Assembly: GCA_001751155.1 (NCBI GenBank)
Contig: MAXR01000101.1
Coordinates: 1-9,479, forward strand
Source: Desulfuromonadales bacterium C00003068
Lineage (GTDB): Bacteria; Desulfobacterota; Desulfuromonadia; Desulfuromonadales; Desulfuromonadaceae
Reading direction: 5' to 3'
Length of the DNA: 9,479 nt
Position numbers and translations under genes: made by a program. Positions 5,292-9,479 of this stretch are shown here, piece by piece. The notes beneath the pieces were generated by a model that was not told the origin of the DNA, did no database searches, and saw only the letters and a list, made by a program, of their open reading frames with translations. Position 1 is the stretch's first letter, and every line of letters begins with the position of its first letter.

Positions 5292-8200
5292 TTATTCGTC
5301 AATTTTTAAAACAACCATGGTGACATCATCGTTAAAATGCCGACGTCCTTGAAACATACGCGCTAAACTCATTGTTTGATCAATAATTTCCTGCGCACTA
5401 AGTGATGCACTATCTAGAATAGCATTTTTCAACTGATCCATACCAAACATCTCTTCATTGTTATTTTCAGCTTCAACAATACCATCGGTATACATGACTA
5501 GAATATCACCACGATGAAGTTGGCAGTGTTGCTCCTCAAACGTAACCTCCGTTTGGATCCCAAGTATTAGTCCTTCAGCATCGAGTTCTTCAAATGATTT
5601 ATCACTGTGACGCAATATGAGTGGGCGATTATGTCCAGCATTAGCGTAAGTAATTTGATTCTTTTCTAAATCATATTGCAGATAAAACATGGTAATAAAC
5701 AATTCTGCTTTACTTAAATCGTCGTGTAAAAAGCGATTTAAGGCATCGAGAATTGAAGTTGGTGAGGGGAGTTGTCTTGCGCGAGCTTGAATAAAAGTTC
5801 GTGCTTCAGCCATAAGCAGTGCGGCACCAATGTTGTGGCCCGAAACATCAGCAACGACAATATCAAACTCTGGCGGTTGGATGATGAAATCATAGTAATC
5901 ACCACCGATCTGTTTCGCTGGAACACAAATAGCTGCAATATCATGTTTGGCTAACGCCGGCATTTTGTCGGGCAATAAACCAAGTTGAATCTGTTCGGCA
6001 ATGCGTAACTCTTTTTCTTGTTCACTGGCCTCAATTAGCTGCATTGTTTGATTGGCATTGCGCCAGGCAATGCCGATTTGAGCCGCTAGGTTTTTATATA
6101 GTTCAATAAATTCTTCCGTATAGATCCCCTTAGCGTAGCGTGAATACGACGATAGAACACCGATAGGTTGACCCTCTACCGTTATCGGTGCATGGGCAAA
6201 GGATTTGATCCCTTCTTGGCGGATAATTTCCATTGAAACAGGTTTGTCAACGCAGTCTGAATCGTTAGCAAGGACTACTTTGTTGTGAATATATGTTGTA
6301 CCGATACAGGTTTCCTCATTGATCTCTCTGTTCGCGTGGGACAAAAAGTCGGTATCAATTCCCATGAAATTTCTGACATCTAACGTATTTTCTTGGTCGT
6401 TATAGATTCGGATAGCGCATAAGTCGAAGCGAAATTGTCGATAAAGAAGATCAAGAATATTATCGAAAATAGAATCTAAATCTGATCCGCTAGAAACGGT
6501 ATGCGCCGCTTCATAAAGCACCGTAAGTTGTTCACGACTCGCATCACGGCTTAAGCTAACGGTACCAAAAATGTTGAATACGTCTTCCATTTTACTGCCA
6601 CGTGCTGAAAGATAGTTTTCAATAATAATTCGAGCTGCCGCTGCGCCAACAGAAGCCGCTAATGTTTTCTCAGTGAAGAGTTTTAAGTCAGGAATTTCAA
6701 ACTCTGATAAGCTTCCTTTTTCATCAATTTCTCTATCCCCTAAATAGCCAGAAATTGCTGAATTTGCTTGCTTTTCACCAATGAATTTAGTCATTAAGTC
6801 GATAAATTCCATGATGGTTGGTGCTTTACTTATGCGTGTTCTGTTTTGTGGGGCTTGTTTCCAAGTTGATACGTCAACAAAACGTAATGCTTGCTCTGCT
6901 TCACTCGCCGAAGGTGTTGTAATAATTGAAATAGCGAGAAATGAGCCAAGATTGAAAAATAAAGTCCAAAATAGTGAATGGGACCAAATGTCTAGGGTGT
7001 TTAAGTAAAACAGAGCGGTAGGGCGGAGACTTTCAATTCCAAACGGTCCTTCTGTCATAATACTTAACGGGAGCCATCCAGTATCAACAAATGTTGGCAC
7101 AATGAGGGTGTAAAACCATAGGATAAAACCTAAGATAAGGCCAACGGCAGCTCCACGGTGAGTGGCTCGATTCCAATATAGTCCACCCAGTAAAGCAGGA
7201 GCAAATTGTGTTGCCGCCATGAATGAGATTAAGCCGATGTTGATAAGGGCGGCAGATTCTCCTAAGGTCCGAAAGTAAAAATAGCCAAGATAAATAATTG
7301 AAACAATGGCTACCCGTTTGATATTAAGTAACAAACCTGAAATGTCAGCCATCTTTAAATTACAGCGTAAAATTATTGGCATGACCAGATTATTTAATAT
7401 CATAGTCGCCGAGGCAACAGATTCAAGCATGACCATCCCTGCTGCAGCGGAAAAACCACCAATAAATACCATTACAGCCAGAGCATGATGGCCCGAGGCA
7501 AGGGGTAAGCTTAATACGTAGTAATCGGCTAGGGTTGTGTCACCATTGAATGTAATGATTCCACCCAGAGCAATGGGTAAAACAAACAGGTTTAATAGGA
7601 ACAAATAGGCAGGAAAAGCCCACATGGCTGTTTTGATGTGATTATGATCCGAATTTTCGATAACCATTACATGAAATTGACGCGGTAAAAACATGATTGC
7701 CATCATCGACATAAATGTCATCGAGAACCAACGTGTTCCACTGCCACATTCTGCTGGAATGAGGAGTAAGTGTTGTTTTGCAGGAAAGCGTGCTGAAAAT
7801 TGACTGAAAATATCGGTAAATCCATCAAATAGACCATAAGTAACAAATATACCAATAGCCAGAAAAGCAAATAGTTTCACTATGGATTCTAGCGCCACAA
7901 CTGCCATGAGTCCTTCATGGTGTTCAGTGCTGTCGAGACGCATGGCACCAAAAAGAATGCAAAAGATGGCTAAAATAAAAGCAACAATAAATGTTGTATC
8001 AATAAATTGTGGTCCAAACGGAATTATTGATTGTAGTGGTGAAGAAGCTTTCTCTGGTAACCCTGCTAATAAATTGAAGGTATAGGCAATTGCTTTTAGT
8101 TGCAACGCGATATAAGGGACAATACCCAACACTGCAAAAATAGTGACGATGCTGCCAAGGTAGGTCGATTTACCATAGCGACTTGAAATGAAATCGGCAA

Positions 8201-8501
8201 TGCTGACAATGTTTTGCTGTTTACTTATTATGATAATTTTTCGCAGTAAAAACCACCACGAAAAACAGATCAATGTTGGGCCAAGGTAGATAGTCAAAAA
8301 ATCTAAGCCAGTGGTTGCAGCCCGTCCTACACTGCCATAATAGGTCCATGAAGTGCAATATACTGCAAGGGTAAGAGAGTAGATGTGGGGATTTGAAACA
8401 ATGCTACGCCCAGCTTTTCTTCTACTGAGAGCATAAAAAGCAAAAGAGAAAAGGATTGCAAAGTAGATGATCGTCGTGATGCTGATCTGTTGCAATGACA
8501 T
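5292..8501 (-). CDS. SLC5-type symporter fused to STAC-like linker, GAF and SpoIIE/RsbU PP2C phosphatase
   Basis: A 1069-residue membrane protein. Residues 1-530 are a sodium:solute symporter (SLC5/SSS) domain with about 13 hydrophobic segments, including the FLPRQFHVMVIEN stretch (271-283) typical of sensor-fused symporters such as CbrA. Residues about 562-635 resemble a STAC linker (KFIGEKQANSAISGY, then a helix ending EKTLAASVGAAAARIII). About 665-812 is a GAF domain. A helix with AEQIQLGLLP (835-844) leads into the SpoIIE/PP2C phosphatase (845-1069). All expected metal aspartates are present: D868 in GGDYYDF, D885 in VADVSGH, D1006 in YTDG and D1058/D1059 in NDDVTM. The probable role is to sense or carry a solute and dephosphorylate the STAS protein encoded next. 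GGAGG lies 7 nt before the ATG, which overlaps the upstream stop by one base (TAATG). The substrate is unknown; no frameshift is seen. Confidence 0.9.
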   Translation of the reverse strand: MSLQQISITTIIYFAILFSFAFYALSRRKAGRSIVSNPHIYSLTLAVYCTSWTYYGSVGRAATTGLDFLTIYLGPTLICFSWWFLLRKIIIISKQQNIVSIADFISSRYGKSTYLGSIVTIFAVLGIVPYIALQLKAIAYTFNLLAGLPEKASSPLQSIIPFGPQFIDTTFIVAFILAIFCILFGAMRLDSTEHHEGLMAVVALESIVKLFAFLAIGIFVTYGLFDGFTDIFSQFSARFPAKQHLLLIPAECGSGTRWFSMTFMSMMAIMFLPRQFHVMVIENSDHNHIKTAMWAFPAYLFLLNLFVLPIALGGIITFNGDTTLADYYVLSLPLASGHHALAVMVFIGGFSAAAGMVMLESVASATMILNNLVMPIILRCNLKMADISGLLLNIKRVAIVSIIYLGYFYFRTLGESAALINIGLISFMAATQFAPALLGGLYWNRATHRGAAVGLILGFILWFYTLIVPTFVDTGWLPLSIMTEGPFGIESLRPTALFYLNTLDIWSHSLFWTLFFNLGSFLAISIITTPSASEAEQALRFVDVSTWKQAPQNRTRISKAPTIMEFIDLMTKFIGEKQANSAISGYLGDREIDEKGSLSEFEIPDLKLFTEKTLAASVGAAAARIIIENYLSARGSKMEDVFNIFGTVSLSRDASREQLTVLYEAAHTVSSGSDLDSIFDNILDLLYRQFRFDLCAIRIYNDQENTLDVRNFMGIDTDFLSHANREINEETCIGTTYIHNKVVLANDSDCVDKPVSMEIIRQEGIKSFAHAPITVEGQPIGVLSSYSRYAKGIYTEEFIELYKNLAAQIGIAWRNANQTMQLIEASEQEKELRIAEQIQLGLLPDKMPALAKHDIAAICVPAKQIGGDYYDFIIQPPEFDIVVADVSGHNIGAALLMAEARTFIQARARQLPSPTSILDALNRFLHDDLSKAELFITMFYLQYDLEKNQITYANAGHNRPLILRHSDKSFEELDAEGLILGIQTEVTFEEQHCQLHRGDILVMYTDGIVEAENNNEEMFGMDQLKNAILDSASLSAQEIIDQTMSLARMFQGRRHFNDDVTMVVLKIDE

Positions 8502-8737
8502 TAATCAACCTCCGAACTGTGATCAGACTCATCATCTTCTATCGTACGGGTAAAAATGTAAATCACAGCAATGGATATCGGCCAGCCGAAGAACAGATAG
8601 ATAACAAGTAGAGGGATCCCAAAAAACGTTTCTACTCGATTGAAAATTTGCAGAAATGGAAAGTTGAGCATGACAACGCCAAGGAAGAAAAAAATCAACC
8701 AGATCTGACGTTGTTGAGTTGTGGATTCATTCGACAT
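8501..8737 (-). CDS. Small two-helix membrane protein preceding the symporter fusion
   Basis: A 78-residue hypothetical protein. There are two hydrophobic segments, about 12-31 and 40-63, joined by a short loop (NRVETFFGIP) with both termini polar. The C-terminus is strongly acidic (IEDDESDHSSEVD). The FNR-E-FFGIP-L pattern faintly resembles small DUF3311/DUF4212-like proteins encoded beside SSS transporters, so an accessory subunit of the symporter domain is plausible; this is inference. The ATG at 8737 is chosen because GGAGG (8742-8746) precedes it. An in-frame GTG at 8758 would add seven residues but would place this ribosome site inside the gene. The stop overlaps the symporter gene start (TAATG), a sign of translational coupling. 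Confidence 0.75.
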   Translation of the reverse strand: MSNESTTQQRQIWLIFFFLGVVMLNFPFLQIFNRVETFFGIPLLVIYLFFGWPISIAVIYIFTRTIEDDESDHSSEVD

Positions 8738-8775
8738 AACACCTCCAAACTCTTGCACTATACTTAATTAGCAAT

Positions 8776-8804
8776 AGTATAATGTACAACGTTAAGAGTG
8801 TCGA
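8776..8804 (-). promoter_or_regulatory. Predicted sigma-70 promoter of the symporter-phosphatase operon
   Basis: Read on the minus strand, TCGACA (8799-8804) and TATACT (8776-8781) are separated by exactly 17 nt. Each matches the -35 and -10 consensus at five of six positions. It lies about 35-40 nt upstream of the start of the 78-residue membrane protein, giving a short leader. Around it, ACTATAC/GTATA-type half-sites (8757-8763 and 8777-8781) could form a weak dyad. The rest of 8805-8930 is AT-rich and I see no gene in it. Confidence 0.6.
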
Positions 8805-8931
8805 TAGTTGTATACGGATTGTTTCAAATAAATGATTTTTTTCTTAAAAAAGATGATGGGGTCTTTGTCGTTTAATTGACATGAATAGATCTTGATGCTG
8901 ATCTTTCTGTTACGATCCGAATTCCAAACAC

Positions 8932-8958
8932 AAAAAAGCCCTTGAATACTCAAGGGCT
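8932..8958 (-). terminator. Intrinsic terminator after tRNA-Leu
   Basis: On the minus strand, AGCCCTTGA pairs perfectly with TCAAGGGCT (9 bp, 4-nt loop; plus-strand arms 8937-8945 and 8950-8958) and runs into six T residues. It lies about 30 nt past the tRNA 3' end and ends the tRNA transcript before the symporter operon. Confidence 0.93.
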
Positions 8959-8988
8959 CATTGTATGTATGCTACGTATGTTTTCGTT

Positions 8989-9075
8989 TGGTGCCGAAGG
9001 CGAGAATCGAACTCGCACGACGGTTAAGTCACACGCCCCTCAAGCGTGCGTGTCTACCAGTTCCACCACTTCGGC
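8989..9075 (-). tRNA. tRNA-Leu, anticodon GAG
   Basis: An 87-nt tRNA on the minus strand with encoded CCA (8989-8991). The acceptor stem is GCCGAAG pairing with CTTCGGC. The D-arm contains AACTGGTAGAC. The anticodon stem CACGC/GCGTG encloses the loop TTGAGGG, giving anticodon GAG, which reads CUC and CUU leucine codons. A long variable arm, as expected for class II tRNA-Leu, precedes the T-arm (GCGAG-TTCGATT-CTCGC). No mismatch is seen in the acceptor, anticodon or T stems. Confidence 0.97.
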
Positions 9076-9089
9076 ATTAACGAAATGCA

Positions 9090-9118
9090 TTTATACGTAT
9101 TAAAGCGCTTTATGTCAA
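9090..9118 (-). promoter_or_regulatory. Near-consensus sigma-70 promoter of tRNA-Leu
   Basis: On the minus strand, a perfect TTGACA (9113-9118) is followed after 17 nt by TATAAA (9090-9095). The -10 box ends 14 nt before the mature tRNA 5' end, which leaves only a few nucleotides of 5' leader for RNase P. The whole promoter lies in the 68-nt gap after secG, so the tRNA can be transcribed independently. Confidence 0.85.
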
Positions 9119-9143
9119 CAGTGAATTGACGTAAGTTTCGCTT

Positions 9144-9455
9144 TTATTCTGCTGCTGCAGGAGCTGGGGCTTGTTCCTGAGTTTGTACAGCTTGAACTTG
9201 GTCAGGCATGAGGCTATCTGAACCTGGCTTACCGTAAAAATAGGTAAGAGATAGACTGGTTAGCATGAAGATAAATGCTGCACTTGTTGTCATCTTGCTC
9301 ATAAAACTACGACCACCAGAAGCTCCGAAAACGGTCTGGCTTGCGCCACCACCAAATGAAGCACCAGCATCGGCACCTTTGCCTGCTTGTAGCAAAACGA
9401 TGACGATCAGGGCAATACAAACAATAACGTGTAGTGTTAGTAGAAAAGTAACCAT
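9144..9455 (-). CDS. secG: Preprotein translocase subunit SecG
   Basis: A 103-residue subunit of the SecYEG channel in the inner membrane, where it helps SecA-driven protein export. It has two membrane helices, about 4-22 and 57-74. The conserved loop between them includes LLQAGKGADAGASFGGG (21-37) and TVFGASGG (41-48), the family signature. An Ala/Pro/Gln-rich tail (about 85-103) is low-complexity and not conserved. The only good Shine-Dalgarno (AGGAG, 9468-9472) is about 12 nt from the ATG, longer than usual, but no other start is available. That site overlaps a TAG in frame with the last two visible codons of whatever gene precedes secG (9471-9479). tpiA commonly precedes secG, but two codons cannot identify it. 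Confidence 0.95.
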   Translation of the reverse strand: MVTFLLTLHVIVCIALIVIVLLQAGKGADAGASFGGGASQTVFGASGGRSFMSKMTTSAAFIFMLTSLSLTYFYGKPGSDSLMPDQVQAVQTQEQAPAPAAAE

Positions 9456-9479
9456 TTGTTGCGGTTTCTCCTAGATTTG

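Noticed and set aside
8829..8855. T-run followed by A-run (TTTTTT...AAAAAA) that could be read as a terminator or hairpin
   Set aside because: The stem would be only A-T pairs without a GC-rich base, and a strong terminator for the tRNA already exists at 8932-8958.
8887..8904. AGATC / GATCT inverted repeat in the gap before the symporter operon
   Set aside because: Only 5 bp with an 8-nt loop and no T-run; easily expected by chance. A similar TGATGCTGATCT string near 8478 also looks coincidental.
9471..9479. Possible 3' end of an upstream gene such as tpiA (Q-I-stop on the minus strand)
   Set aside because: Only two codons and a stop are visible, too little to annotate as a gene; noted under secG instead.

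Overview
The window is ordinary, gene-dense bacterial chromosome with moderately low GC. Gene content and order (rpsA – sppA – IHF – hotdog thioesterase, then pseudouridine synthase – lgt – HAD phosphatase, and secG beside a tRNA-Leu) suggest a Gram-negative of the Desulfuromonas/Geobacter/Pelobacter type (Desulfobacterota). That placement is inferred from gene order and protein flavour only, without a database search. I see no insertion sequence, CRISPR array, rRNA or prophage gene.

Left part, plus strand (1-1880): the 3' end of rpsA (ribosomal protein S1) is followed by a strong intrinsic terminator. Then come sppA (signal peptide peptidase), an IHF-beta-type DNA-bending protein and a PaaI-like hotdog thioesterase. 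They are packed 9-10 nt apart and end at a second clear terminator (1852-1880).

Middle, plus strand (1881-4391): a non-coding stretch of about 170 nt, rich in inverted repeats, leads into a translationally coupled three-gene cluster. This encodes an S4-domain RluA-family pseudouridine synthase, lgt (prolipoprotein diacylglyceryl transferase, 23-nt overlap) and a GTG-started HAD phosphatase (4-nt overlap). It meets the next operon tail to tail with only 13 nt between stop codons.

Right-centre, minus strand (8804 down to 4405): the most interesting part is a four-gene operon with its own plausible promoter. In transcription order it encodes a 78-residue two-helix membrane protein, a 1069-residue fusion (SLC5-type sodium/solute symporter, STAC-like linker, GAF domain and SpoIIE/RsbU-type PP2C phosphatase), a STAS anti-anti-sigma protein and an RsbW-type serine kinase/anti-sigma factor. 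Together these form a complete partner-switching circuit whose phosphatase is covalently attached to a transporter. This resembles CbrA-type transporter-histidine kinases with the kinase output replaced by a phosphatase. No sigma factor lies in the window, so the regulatory target is unknown.

Right end, minus strand: secG (protein export channel subunit), then tRNA-Leu(GAG) with a near-consensus promoter and its own terminator.
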